Positions 36,502-45,284 of a stretch of 64,000 bases of DNA are shown in pieces. The stretch lies in contig JAEFAI010000004.1 of NCBI GenBank assembly GCA_016291185.1, positions 1 to 64,000 on the forward strand, given 5' to 3'. Every line of letters begins with the position of its first letter. Positions within the stretch are counted from its first letter, which is position 1. The notes under the pieces were generated by a model, which was not told where the DNA came from, did no database searches, and saw only the letters and a program-made list of their open reading frames with translations. Source of the stretch: Bacteroidales bacterium (GTDB taxonomy: Bacteria; Bacteroidota; Bacteroidia; Bacteroidales; UBA932). Made by a program: the position numbers and the translations under genes.

Positions 36502-37622
36502 ATCAGTTTATACACTTCGTCAACGATAGTCTGGGCCGCGTCGAGGCGGGCGAGCGGGGCGACGTTGCGCTCGATCTGCTGGATGCGCGCCTCGTCGTGC
36601 AGCAGTCCTAGAGCCGAGGGAAGCAGTTTTTCCGCCGCCTCGGCGTCGCGCACGATCAGCGCCGCGTCCTTGCGGACGAGCGCCATCGCGTTGTGGGTCT
36701 GGTGGTCCTCCGCCACGTTGGGCGAGGGGACGAACACGGCGGCCTTCTCGGCCGCGCAAATCTCGGACACGGAAGAGGCCCCGGCGCGGCTGATCAGCAC
36801 GTCCGCGCAGGCGTAGGCCAGATCCATGCGCCCGATGAAATCCGTATAGTGGATCTGCGGGAGCTCGCGTCCCGCCATGAATTCGTCGATGCCTTTTTTA
36901 TAAAACTTGCCGCACTGCCAGAGCACCTCGACGTCATCGCCGCCGGGGCAGCCGGCTTCGATCCAGGTGCGCATGGCGCGGTTCAGCGTGCCGGCGCCGA
37001 GGCTGCCGCCCACGATGAAGAGGTGGCGCTTGCCTTCGGTCAGGCCGTAGAACTCCAATCCCTCGGCGCGGTCCTGCGCCGTGTAGGCGTGGATTTCCGG
37101 GCGGATGGGGTTACCGCTGAAGACGATCTTCTCGGCGGGAAAGAATTTCTCCATCCCCTCGTAAGCTACGCAGATGCAGCCTGCGCGCCGTCCCAGGATC
37201 TTGTTGGTCAGGCCGGCGAAGCCGTTCTGCTCCTGGATCAGGGTCGGGATCTTCTTGCGCTCGGCCTGCCAGAGCAGGGGGGCGCTGGCGTAGCCGCCCA
37301 CGCCGATGGCGATGTCGGGCTTGAACTCGTCCAGGACCTTGCCCGCGAGCCGGACGCTTCGCAGGAGCTTGCCGGGCACGCGGAGGTTGTGCCGCAGGCC
37401 TTCCCAGCCCAGCTGGCGCTGGAGGCCGGCCATCGGCAGGCCCACGATCTTATAGCCCGCTGCCGGGACCTTCTCCATCTCCATACGCCCCTCGGCGCCG
37501 ACGAAGAGGATCTCCGTGTTCGGATTCGCTTCCTTGAGCTTGCCTGCGATCGAGATCGCCGGGAAGATGTGGCCGCCCGTGCCGCCGCCACTGATGATTA
37601 CGCGCAATTTCTTATAACTCAT
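36498..37622 (-). CDS. murG: Lipid II synthase MurG (GlcNAc transferase)
   Basis: A 374-residue GT28 enzyme that adds GlcNAc to lipid I on the inner face of the membrane. The glycine loop ISGGGTGGHIFPAISIA, the second loop IVGGSLGAGTLNRAM and the UDP-GlcNAc region VLISRAGASSVSEICAAEKA are present. Overlaps ftsW by 11 bases. Confidence 0.97.
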   Translation of the reverse strand: MSYKKLRVIISGGGTGGHIFPAISIAGKLKEANPNTEILFVGAEGRMEMEKVPAAGYKIVGLPMAGLQRQLGWEGLRHNLRVPGKLLRSVRLAGKVLDEFKPDIAIGVGGYASAPLLWQAERKKIPTLIQEQNGFAGLTNKILGRRAGCICVAYEGMEKFFPAEKIVFSGNPIRPEIHAYTAQDRAEGLEFYGLTEGKRHLFIVGGSLGAGTLNRAMRTWIEAGCPGGDDVEVLWQCGKFYKKGIDEFMAGRELPQIHYTDFIGRMDLAYACADVLISRAGASSVSEICAAEKAAVFVPSPNVAEDHQTHNAMALVRKDAALIVRDAEAAEKLLPSALGLLHDEARIQQIERNVAPLARLDAAQTIVDEVYKLI

Positions 37623-38985
37623 AGTTGTCGTCTGTCATTTGTCCGGATTCGTAGGCGTCCAGGTCGTCGAGGCGCTCCTGGACCGCCGTGCTCTCATGCA
37701 TCTCTACCAGCGGCGCCGCCATGCGCGTCTCCTTGTCGATGCGGCGCGCGGCGATGCGGCTGAAGGACAGGATGATGCCGAAGGCGATGCTGAAGCAGAG
37801 GAAGGCGCTGTTGCCGTGGCTGATGAGCGGCAGGGTCTGGCCGGTCATCGGGCCGATGTCCGCGTTCACGAACATGTGCAGGAAGGCCTGGCCCGCGATG
37901 AGCAGGCACAGTCCCGCCACGGTCAGTTTGGCGTAGTGGTCGTTGCCGCAGTTGCGCACGATGATCGAAGCGCGCGCGAGCAGCGACACATAGAGGAAGA
38001 TGACGAGAATACCGCCCAGCAGGCCGTATTCTTCGATGATGAAGCTGTACATGAAGTCCTCGGACATGTCGGGGACCACGTAGCGCTGGGTGCTCTGGCC
38101 GGGGCCCTTGCCGATCAGGCCGCCCTGCTTGACGGCGATCTTGGCGCTGTAGGGCTGGCGGATGGCGTCCAGGGCCTCCTGGTAGGCGATTGTACCCTTG
38201 GGGTTATCGAGGACCTGCTGCTCCCAGTCGTCGTTCTCGAACACGCGGGCGATGCCGGTGCCGATGCGGTCGAAGAGCGGATGCTCGTTGTGCTTGGTGG
38301 CGCTGTACAGACCGAAGATGATGCCCAGCAGCAACATAGCCAGCAGGGCGAGCACGGTCATGTCGGGCAGGTTGCCGCCGCCCAGCAGGATCATCACGAA
38401 CATCAGCAGGCCGATGATCAGCGCGCTGGAGTTGGAGCCCGGGATGATCATCGCGAAGATGACCAGGAACGGGGCGTACAGGTAGATGATCTTCTTGTAG
38501 ATCACCTTCTCCGGGCCGCGGAGCTCACCCTGCTTAAGGGCGTCCATCGCCCAGGCCAGGTAGAGAACCATCGCCACCTTGACCACCTCGAAGACGTGCA
38601 CCTGGAAGCCTCCGACCGACAGGATGCGGTAGGCGTTGTTGATGTTGAGCGCCTTGAGGAAGGGCAGGCTGACGTGGGCGTCCAGCAGGCCCAGCAGCAG
38701 GAAGGAAACCAGGAATCCCCACTGGCTGCACCAGCGGAAGAACTTGATGTTCTTGATGTTGTAGAGGATGATGATGACCGCCATGCCGGCCAGGGCCACG
38801 AAGAACTGGTTCTTGACAAGGTCCAGGCGGGTCATCCCTTCGCGCAGCAGACGCGACGACGAGGAGAACATGCAGACGATCGAGAACAGGAACAGCATGA
38901 GCACGATGATCCACACCACCTTGTCTCCTTCAAAGTGGTCGGCGAACGTCCAGATACTGGTCTTCCTGTTTTTCTCTTCTGCCAT
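37612..38985 (-). CDS. ftsW: FtsW-type lipid II polymerase
   Basis: A 457-residue SEDS protein with about ten membrane helices. The motif GPGQSTQRYVVPDMSEDF precedes the conserved IIEEYGLLGGILVI; the SEDS ending FVNADIGPMTGQTLPLISHG is clear. It is the glycosyltransferase partner of FtsI. The long charged C-terminal tail (about 45 residues) is cytoplasmic. Six bases separate it from murD. Confidence 0.95.
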   Translation of the reverse strand: MAEEKNRKTSIWTFADHFEGDKVVWIIVLMLFLFSIVCMFSSSSRLLREGMTRLDLVKNQFFVALAGMAVIIILYNIKNIKFFRWCSQWGFLVSFLLLGLLDAHVSLPFLKALNINNAYRILSVGGFQVHVFEVVKVAMVLYLAWAMDALKQGELRGPEKVIYKKIIYLYAPFLVIFAMIIPGSNSSALIIGLLMFVMILLGGGNLPDMTVLALLAMLLLGIIFGLYSATKHNEHPLFDRIGTGIARVFENDDWEQQVLDNPKGTIAYQEALDAIRQPYSAKIAVKQGGLIGKGPGQSTQRYVVPDMSEDFMYSFIIEEYGLLGGILVIFLYVSLLARASIIVRNCGNDHYAKLTVAGLCLLIAGQAFLHMFVNADIGPMTGQTLPLISHGNSAFLCFSIAFGIILSFSRIAARRIDKETRMAAPLVEMHESTAVQERLDDLDAYESGQMTDDNYEL

Positions 38986-38990
38986 ATCGT

Positions 38991-40334
38991 TTACAGGTGG
39001 CGGACCGCCTCCTTGAACAGGCGGCCGCGGTCTTCATAATTCTTGAACAAATCGAAACTCGCGCAGCACGGGCTCAGCAGGACCACGTCGCCCGGACGGG
39101 CAAATGCGGCGGATGCCTTCACGGCCTCCTCGGCGGAGCGGGTGTCCACGATCTTGTCGCTGCCGACGATGTCCTCGAAGGCGGCGTGGATCTTGGCGTT
39201 GTCCACGCCCAGGCAGACGATGGCCTTGACGTGCTTGCGCACCAGGTCGTTCAGGACGCTGTAGTCGTTGCCTTTGTCGGTGCCGCCGACGATCCACACG
39301 ACCGGACGGCTCTGGCACTCGAGGGCGTACCAGGCGGAGTCCACGTTGGTGGCCTTGGAGTCGTTGATATAGAGGACGTCGCGTACGCTCAGCACGGGCT
39401 CGAGGCGGTGCTCGATGGGCGCGAAAGTCTTCAGGCTGGCGCGGATGCTCTCGTTGCTGATACCCGTGGCCTTGGCGGCCAGGGCTGCGGCCATGGAGTT
39501 ATAGACGTTGTGCTTGCCGCCCAGGGCCAGCTCCTGCAGCAGGATTTCGGTCTCGTCCTGCTCGTAGCGCAGGACGATGCGGTCGCCGCTGCGCAGGAAG
39601 GCGCCCTGCGCGACTTCCTTCTCCTGCGAAAAGGGGAGCATTTTGGCCTTGATGACCACCTCCTCCAGCTGGCGGATGGTGATGGCGTCGTCGGAGTCGA
39701 AGATGAAGCAGTCGTCCGGCCGGAGGTTGCGCGTGATGCGGAATTTCGCCTGCGCGTAGTTCTCGAGCTTGTGGTCGTAGCGGTCGAGGTGGTCGGGCGT
39801 GATGTTGGTGATGATGGCGATGTCCGGGCGGAAATCATACACGTCGTCCAGCTGGAAGCTGCTGATTTCCAGCACGTAGTAGTCGTGCTTCTCGGTCGCG
39901 ACCTGCAGGGCGTAGCTCTTGCCGATGTTGCCGCCCAGGCCCGCGTCCAGGCCCGCCTCCCGGAGGAGGTGGTAGATCAGGGAGGTGGTGGTGGTCTTGC
40001 CGTTCGAGCCGGTCACGCAGATCTTCTTCGCGCTGTCGTAGCGCCCGGCGAATTCGATCTCGGAGACGATGTGCGTCCCCTGCTCGCGCAGGGCCTTGAT
40101 CATCGGGGCCGTGCCCGGGATGCCGGGGCTCTTGATGACCTCGTCGGCGTCCAGGATCTTCTCGGGCGTGTGCCCGCCCTGCTCGAAGGGGATGTCCCAC
40201 TTCTTGAGCGTGGCGAGGTACTCGTCCTTGATCTTCCCGTTGTCGGACAGGAAGACGTCGAATCCCTTGACTTTCGCGAGCACGGCGGCTCCGACGCCGC
40301 TTTCCGCTCCTCCCAAAACTACAATTCTTGCCAT
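38991..40334 (-). CDS. murD: UDP-N-acetylmuramoylalanine-D-glutamate ligase
   Basis: A 447-residue Mur ligase adding D-Glu. The N-terminal Rossmann motif IVVLGGAESGVGAAVLA, ATP motif VTGSNGKTTTTSLIYH, and LSPCCASFDLFKNYEDRG, a MurD hallmark, are all present. Between ftsW and mraY in the cluster. Confidence 0.97.
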   Translation of the reverse strand: MARIVVLGGAESGVGAAVLAKVKGFDVFLSDNGKIKDEYLATLKKWDIPFEQGGHTPEKILDADEVIKSPGIPGTAPMIKALREQGTHIVSEIEFAGRYDSAKKICVTGSNGKTTTTSLIYHLLREAGLDAGLGGNIGKSYALQVATEKHDYYVLEISSFQLDDVYDFRPDIAIITNITPDHLDRYDHKLENYAQAKFRITRNLRPDDCFIFDSDDAITIRQLEEVVIKAKMLPFSQEKEVAQGAFLRSGDRIVLRYEQDETEILLQELALGGKHNVYNSMAAALAAKATGISNESIRASLKTFAPIEHRLEPVLSVRDVLYINDSKATNVDSAWYALECQSRPVVWIVGGTDKGNDYSVLNDLVRKHVKAIVCLGVDNAKIHAAFEDIVGSDKIVDTRSAEEAVKASAAFARPGDVVLLSPCCASFDLFKNYEDRGRLFKEAVRHL

Positions 40335-40343
40335 ATCTTTCTA

Positions 40344-41501
40344 CTATCTAACTTTAAGTAATGCCAATGTGCTGACTGCCAGGATGATCCCGATGATCCA
40401 GAAACGCGTGACGATGCGCGGCTCGGGGATGCCCTTCTTCTGGTAGTGGTGGTGGAGCGGCGCCATCAGGAAGATGCGCCGGCCCTCGCCGTATTTCTTC
40501 TTCGTGCGCTTGAAGTGCGTGCGCTGGATGATGACCGACAGGCTCTCCATCAGGAAGATGCCGCAGAGGATGGGCAGCAGCAGCTCTTTGCGGATGAGCA
40601 CGGCGCTCACGCCGATCACGCCGCCGATGGTGAGGCTGCCCGTGTCGCCCATGAAGACCTGGGCGGGGAAGGTGTTGTACCACAAGAAGCCCAGCAGGGC
40701 GCCCACGAAGGCGGCCATGTAGATGGCCACTTCACCGGCGCCGGGGATGTGCATAATGTTGAGGTAGTGCGCGTTGAGTGCATCGCCGCTCAGCCAGGCG
40801 ATGATACCGAGGGCCACGCCCACGATGGCCGAGGTGCCCGTGGCCAGGCCATCCATGCCGTCGGTGAGGTTGGTGCCGTTGGAGCAGCCCAGGACCACGA
40901 GGATGATCATGACCATGTAGATGCCCCAGGAGCAATAGACGCCCAGCTGCCCGTGGAAGGGGGAGAGCCAGGAGTAGTCGAACTCGTGCGCCTTCACGAA
41001 GGGGATCGTGGTGACAAGCCGCTCGGTGGGGATGCTCGGGCTCAGGCAGACGGTCAGGGCTACGAAGAGGCCCAGCCCGAACTGAAGGATCAGTTTGCCC
41101 CGCTCGCTCATGCCTTCCTTGTTATGCTTGAATACTTTGATATAGTCGTCGGCGAAGCCGATGGCACCGCACCAGACGGTGGTGCCGATGAGCAGCAGGG
41201 TATAGATGCTGTCAAGCCGGCAGACGAGCAGGGCGGAACCCAGCAGCGCGGCGATGATGATCACGCCGCCCATCGTAGGCGTGCCCTTCTTCTGCATCTG
41301 GCCTTCCAGGCCGAGGTCGCGGATCTCCTCGCCGATCTGCGCGCGCTGCAGCTTGCGGATGATGGCGCCGCCGGCGAAGAAGGCGATCAGCATGCTGATC
41401 ACGGCCGCGAGCATGGCGCGGAAGGAGAGGTAGTTGAACAGACCCGCGCCGGGGATGTGCAGGCCGAGGCTTTGGAGCCAGTCTACAAGGTGGTTCAGCA
41501 T
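40344..41501 (-). CDS. mraY: Phospho-N-acetylmuramoyl-pentapeptide transferase
   Basis: A 385-residue integral membrane enzyme forming lipid I from UDP-MurNAc-pentapeptide and undecaprenyl phosphate. GFADDYIKVFKHNKEG, GTNLTDGMDGLATG and FMGDTGSLTIGG carry the catalytic aspartates; MAPLHHHYQKKG is the conserved histidine motif. About ten membrane helices. Overlaps murE by seven bases. Confidence 0.98.
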   Translation of the reverse strand: MLNHLVDWLQSLGLHIPGAGLFNYLSFRAMLAAVISMLIAFFAGGAIIRKLQRAQIGEEIRDLGLEGQMQKKGTPTMGGVIIIAALLGSALLVCRLDSIYTLLLIGTTVWCGAIGFADDYIKVFKHNKEGMSERGKLILQFGLGLFVALTVCLSPSIPTERLVTTIPFVKAHEFDYSWLSPFHGQLGVYCSWGIYMVMIILVVLGCSNGTNLTDGMDGLATGTSAIVGVALGIIAWLSGDALNAHYLNIMHIPGAGEVAIYMAAFVGALLGFLWYNTFPAQVFMGDTGSLTIGGVIGVSAVLIRKELLLPILCGIFLMESLSVIIQRTHFKRTKKKYGEGRRIFLMAPLHHHYQKKGIPEPRIVTRFWIIGIILAVSTLALLKVR

Positions 41502-43042
41502 GACTCGAGGGTTTTGAAGGTTTCCAGTACAATTTCACGTTCGTCGAAGTGGTGCTTCTCCGTGCCGAGGATCTGGTAGGTCTCGTGGCCCTTGCCGGCC
41601 AGCAGGATCGTAGCGCCCTTCGGGGCGAGCAGCAGGGCGGTGCGGATGGCCTCGCGGCGGTCGGCAATGCAGACCGTCTTGGCGAGAGCAGCCGGGTCCA
41701 GCCCACGCTTGATGTCTTCGATGATGTCCTCCGTGCGCTCGGTGCGGCTGTTGTCGGAGGTGATGAATACGCGGTCCGCGAGGCGGCCGGCCACGGCGCC
41801 CATCTCTGGACGCTTGGTCTTGTCGCGGTCGCCGCCGCAGCCGAACACGCAGACGAGCTCCCGGTCGGGCGCGACGTCGCGCAGGGTCTTCAGGACGTTT
41901 TCCAGGGCGTCGGGGGTGTGGGCGTAGTCGATCACGACGCTCAGGTCCTTCGGCCCGCGGAGGGTTTCCAGGCGGCCCGGAGCGGGCTCCAGGCGGGACA
42001 GTGCCACGAGCGCCTCGTCCTGCGGGATGCCGAGCACGAGGGCGGTGGTGTAGATGGCGAGGAGGTTGTAGGCGTTGTGCGCGCCGATCAGGCGCGACCA
42101 CACCTCGTTGCCGTCGATGCGCAGCAGCATTCCTTCGGGGCTCTGCTCGAGGATGCGGGCGCAGTGGTCGGCGGCGCTCCGGCAGGAGTAGCCGACCACA
42201 TGGGCGGCAGTGTTCTGAACCATCACTTCGCCGTGCTTGTCGTCCAGGTTGATGATGGCCGTGGCTTTGGCGGAGAGGCCGTCGAAGAAGAGTTTCTTGC
42301 AGCGGAGGTATTCCGCGAAGGTGCCGTGGTAGTCGAGGTGGTCGTGGGTGAGGTTGGAGAAGATCGCTGCGCGGAATTCCAACCCGGCGATGCGCTGCTG
42401 CTCCACGCCGATCGAGCTTACCTCCATGAAGCAGTACTCGCAGCCCGCCTCGACCATTTCGGCGAGCAGGGCGTTGAGGGTCACGGGGTCGGAGGTGGTG
42501 TTGGCGGTCTCGCTGCGGCGCGTGCCGACGTAGTTGGCGATGGTCGAAAGGAGGCCGCACTCGTAGCCGAGGTGGCGGAACATGTGGTAGAGGAGGGTGA
42601 CGGTCGTCGTCTTGCCGTTCGTGCCCGTGATGCCCACGAGCTTGAGCTTGCCGCTCGGATGGCCATAAAAAGCATCCGCCGCCATCGCTACAGCCTTGCG
42701 GCTGTCGCCGACGGTCACTGATGTGACCGCCGCAGGCACCTTCACCCCCTGCGCCCCCTCAAGGGGGATGGCCGGATAATCGCTTTCGCGATCCGGCCTG
42801 CTCGCGGGAACGTTGCTACCAGCGCAAGCAGCGCTCGAGGATTCGTACAGGACAGCGGCGGCGCCGGCGTCGATGGCTTTCTGCAGGTAGGCGCGGCCGT
42901 CGTTCCCGCAACCGTTCACGGCGATGAATAAGCTGCCGCTCTGGACGCGGCGGGAGTCGTTGGTCACGGATGTGATCTCCACATCCTCGCGGCCCTGGAC
43001 GGCGAGCACGCCGCAGTTCTTTATGATCTCACTCAGTTTCAT
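41495..43042 (-). CDS. murE: UDP-MurNAc-tripeptide synthetase MurE with an in-frame insertion
   Basis: A 515-residue Mur ligase that adds the third amino acid, normally meso-diaminopimelate in this phylum. ATP motif GITGTNGKTTTVTLLYH, catalytic VIDYAHTPDALENVLKTL and KGHETYQ are intact. Two oddities. About 35 extra residues (about 68-105) sit between AAAVLYE and VTSVTVGDSRKA, encoded by hairpin-rich DNA; this is not a usual MurE loop. The amino-acid selectivity motif reads TSDNSRTE instead of the DNPR form. The ATG at 43042 was chosen because it overlaps the ftsI stop in the cluster's usual ATGA manner; the frame is open further upstream only inside ftsI. Confidence 0.95.
   Translation of the reverse strand: MKLSEIIKNCGVLAVQGREDVEITSVTNDSRRVQSGSLFIAVNGCGNDGRAYLQKAIDAGAAAVLYESSSAACAGSNVPASRPDRESDYPAIPLEGAQGVKVPAAVTSVTVGDSRKAVAMAADAFYGHPSGKLKLVGITGTNGKTTTVTLLYHMFRHLGYECGLLSTIANYVGTRRSETANTTSDPVTLNALLAEMVEAGCEYCFMEVSSIGVEQQRIAGLEFRAAIFSNLTHDHLDYHGTFAEYLRCKKLFFDGLSAKATAIINLDDKHGEVMVQNTAAHVVGYSCRSAADHCARILEQSPEGMLLRIDGNEVWSRLIGAHNAYNLLAIYTTALVLGIPQDEALVALSRLEPAPGRLETLRGPKDLSVVIDYAHTPDALENVLKTLRDVAPDRELVCVFGCGGDRDKTKRPEMGAVAGRLADRVFITSDNSRTERTEDIIEDIKRGLDPAALAKTVCIADRREAIRTALLLAPKGATILLAGKGHETYQILGTEKHHFDEREIVLETFKTLESC
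42728..42840 (-). repeat. Hairpin-rich in-frame insertion in murE
   Basis: Within about 110 bases there are three separate stems: CCCCC-TCAA-GGGGG at 42754-42767, GGCCGGAT...ATCCGGCC at 42770-42798 with an inner ATCGC/GCGAT, and AGCGC-AAGCA-GCGCT at 42821-42835. They encode about residues 68-105 of MurE, a segment without counterpart in the family. The limits are estimated from the protein alignment I know, not from a second copy. Confidence 0.6.
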
Positions 43043-44940
43043 CTGTTTGCAGTGCTTCTTCTCAGTTCGTCCCGGAAGCAGGGGTCCATGTTGTACAACT
43101 TGTCCACCACGGTGCGGATGGCGGCGGCGGGGATGCCGCCTCCCTGGAACTGCCGGGAGGTCGGCTTGGAATAAACCATGCAGATGACGCTGTACTGGGG
43201 CTTCTCGGCGGGGAAGAATCCCACGAAGGTGCCCTGGTACTTGCGGCGTCCCTGCGCATCCTGGTACTGGCCGTTGGCGTAGGTGCCGAAGGAGGTGCCG
43301 GTCTTGCCGGCGACGGTGCATTTGGCACCCTTCAGCCGCTTGGCGGTGCCGTCCTCGGTCACGGCCTTGAGCGCGCGGGTGATGGTGTCGGCCACGGCCT
43401 TGGAGCACACAGCGGCGTTCAGCACGCCGGGGCCGCGCCGCTCCGTCACGATGCCGTTCTCTTCGATGTCCTCGACCAGGTAGGGCTTCATCATCCGGCC
43501 TTTGTTCGCGATGGCGTTGTAGAAGGTCAGGATGTGCAGCGGGGTCTCTTCGGTGCTGTAGCCGAAGCCGATGGAGCCGAGGTCGGTGTCGGTCCAGTAG
43601 CGCGTGGACGGGTTTGGAATGGTCGGCGTCTGCAGGCCGTCCAGGTCGAAGGCGAAGGCCTCGCCGAGCTTGTAGTTATAAATGTTCTGCAGGAAGCGCT
43701 CGGTCTTCTCCAGACCCTTGCCGCGCCCCTTGCTCTTGTCGATGCCGTAGTTTTTGACCGCCAGGGTCGCGAAGACGTAGTTGGACGAAATCTTGAAGCC
43801 GTCCAGGACCGAAATGCGGTTGGTGTGGTGCTGGCGGACGAACTCGGGGATGTGCGCGTCCCGGATGGAAGTTCCGGCCACGTTGCCGTTGGTGGCGGGC
43901 AGGGTCTCCTCCAGGCTCTTGATGAAGCCGTCGTTGAGCACGGACATCAGCGTGACGGTCTTGAAGACGGAACCCGGCTCGGCCTTGCGGCCGATGGCGA
44001 GGTTCTGGATCTCCTCGAAGGGGCCGTTGCCGTCCTCGCGGACGAGGTTGACCATGGCGCGGATGGCGCCCGTGGAGACCTCCATCAGCACGAAGCACGC
44101 GCCCTCGAGGTCCTGCTCGTTCTCGATCTGCTCGCGCAGCGCGCGATCGGCGATGTCCTGGTAGTCGATGTTCAGCGTGATGCGCAGGTCCTTGCCGTCC
44201 ACGGCCTTGACGTAGGCGCTGTCGCTGTTGCGCACGCGGCCGTAGTCGGTCACGCGCATCCATTCGCGGCCCTCCTGGCCGTGCAGAACGTAGTCGAACT
44301 TGCCTTCGAGGCCGATGTGGGTGTTGGTGACCTCGGACTTGTTGTTGCGTACGAAGCCGATGGTGCGCCGGGCGAGTCTCCCGTAAGGGTACTGGCGGAT
44401 GTGCTCCTGCTCCACGATCATGCCGCTGCGGTAGCGGCCGTCGCGGAAGAGCGGCAGGGCGATCACGCGGTTGTAGGCGTTGCGATCGACCGGGTGGCCG
44501 AGGCGGACATATTTGCGGCCGTTCTTGCGGCCGTCGGTGATGAGCTTGTAGTACTGGTCGGCCGTGCGGTCGCCGAATTCGGCGGCGAGCCCCTCGGAGA
44601 GCTGACGGGCCTTGTCCAGCCAGCCTTGCTCCTGCTGCGGGGTGTTGGTGTCCTTGAGCACGGTGCAGTCCATGTAGAACTGGTAAGTCGGGCAGGAGAT
44701 GGCGAGTAGGCGCCCCTCGGCGTCGAGGATGTTGCCGCGGGCGGGCTCCACGATGCTGATGGTGTTGGACGGGGTGAGGGCGGTCTCGATCTTCGGCTCG
44801 GGTTTCCAGAGGAGTTGGATGAGGACGATCTTGCCGATCAAGACCAGCGCGGCGATGAGCATCGCCACGTAAAGCAGGTACAGGATCACGCCGATCCTGT
44901 CGCGCTTCTTGATCTTGGGGTTGGTGGCTTCTGTACTCAT
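43039..44940 (-). CDS. ftsI: Division-specific transpeptidase FtsI (class B PBP)
   Basis: A 633-residue penicillin-binding protein: cytoplasmic tail and one membrane helix (about 17-45), PBP dimerisation domain, and transpeptidase domain with Ser324 in GSVFKTVTL, SSN at about 385 and KTG in VAGKTGTSFG. It ends soon after the transpeptidase domain, without the C-terminal PASTA domain that Bacteroidota FtsI often carries. Partner of FtsW and FtsL. Overlaps both neighbours by four bases. Confidence 0.96.
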   Translation of the reverse strand: MSTEATNPKIKKRDRIGVILYLLYVAMLIAALVLIGKIVLIQLLWKPEPKIETALTPSNTISIVEPARGNILDAEGRLLAISCPTYQFYMDCTVLKDTNTPQQEQGWLDKARQLSEGLAAEFGDRTADQYYKLITDGRKNGRKYVRLGHPVDRNAYNRVIALPLFRDGRYRSGMIVEQEHIRQYPYGRLARRTIGFVRNNKSEVTNTHIGLEGKFDYVLHGQEGREWMRVTDYGRVRNSDSAYVKAVDGKDLRITLNIDYQDIADRALREQIENEQDLEGACFVLMEVSTGAIRAMVNLVREDGNGPFEEIQNLAIGRKAEPGSVFKTVTLMSVLNDGFIKSLEETLPATNGNVAGTSIRDAHIPEFVRQHHTNRISVLDGFKISSNYVFATLAVKNYGIDKSKGRGKGLEKTERFLQNIYNYKLGEAFAFDLDGLQTPTIPNPSTRYWTDTDLGSIGFGYSTEETPLHILTFYNAIANKGRMMKPYLVEDIEENGIVTERRGPGVLNAAVCSKAVADTITRALKAVTEDGTAKRLKGAKCTVAGKTGTSFGTYANGQYQDAQGRRKYQGTFVGFFPAEKPQYSVICMVYSKPTSRQFQGGGIPAAAIRTVVDKLYNMDPCFRDELRRSTANR

Positions 44941-45284
44941 CGTTTTACGACCGTTGCAGGCTTTTCAGCCTCTTTGACATGCGAACCCAGCTGCTCGAGC
45001 ATCTCCTCCACGCTTGAGCGCCGGCTCACGTTAACCAGCTCGAAGACCTTCTGCGAATGCACGATCTCGAGCTCCTTGAGCACCGCCTTGTTTTTCTCGA
45101 CCTTGCTCATCGTGGTCTCGATCATCAGGCTGAACCAGATCACGAGTCCGAAGAGCAGGAAGGTGTAGGCGATGTGGACGAAGTAGCGCCCGACGTTGAG
45201 GCGGAGCAGGAACTCCCCCTTCAGGATCGCCTGAATACTGTTCTTGAAGAACAGGCCGATGTCTGCTATCTTCCAGGTCTTCAT
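44937..45284 (-). CDS. ftsL: FtsL-like cell division protein
   Basis: A 115-residue bitopic protein: a cytoplasmic lead of about 35 residues, one membrane helix (about 36-58, FLLFGLVIWFSLMIE) and a charged extracytoplasmic helix likely to form a coiled coil. Sequence conservation is low, as usual for FtsL; position between rsmH and ftsI is the main evidence. Confidence 0.85.
   Translation of the reverse strand: MKTWKIADIGLFFKNSIQAILKGEFLLRLNVGRYFVHIAYTFLLFGLVIWFSLMIETTMSKVEKNKAVLKELEIVHSQKVFELVNVSRRSSVEEMLEQLGSHVKEAEKPATVVKR

Noticed and set aside
41495..43408. Longer murE frame starting at 43408
   Set aside because: The extra residues are an out-of-frame reading of the ftsI end; MKLSEIIKNCG at 43042 is the family start.
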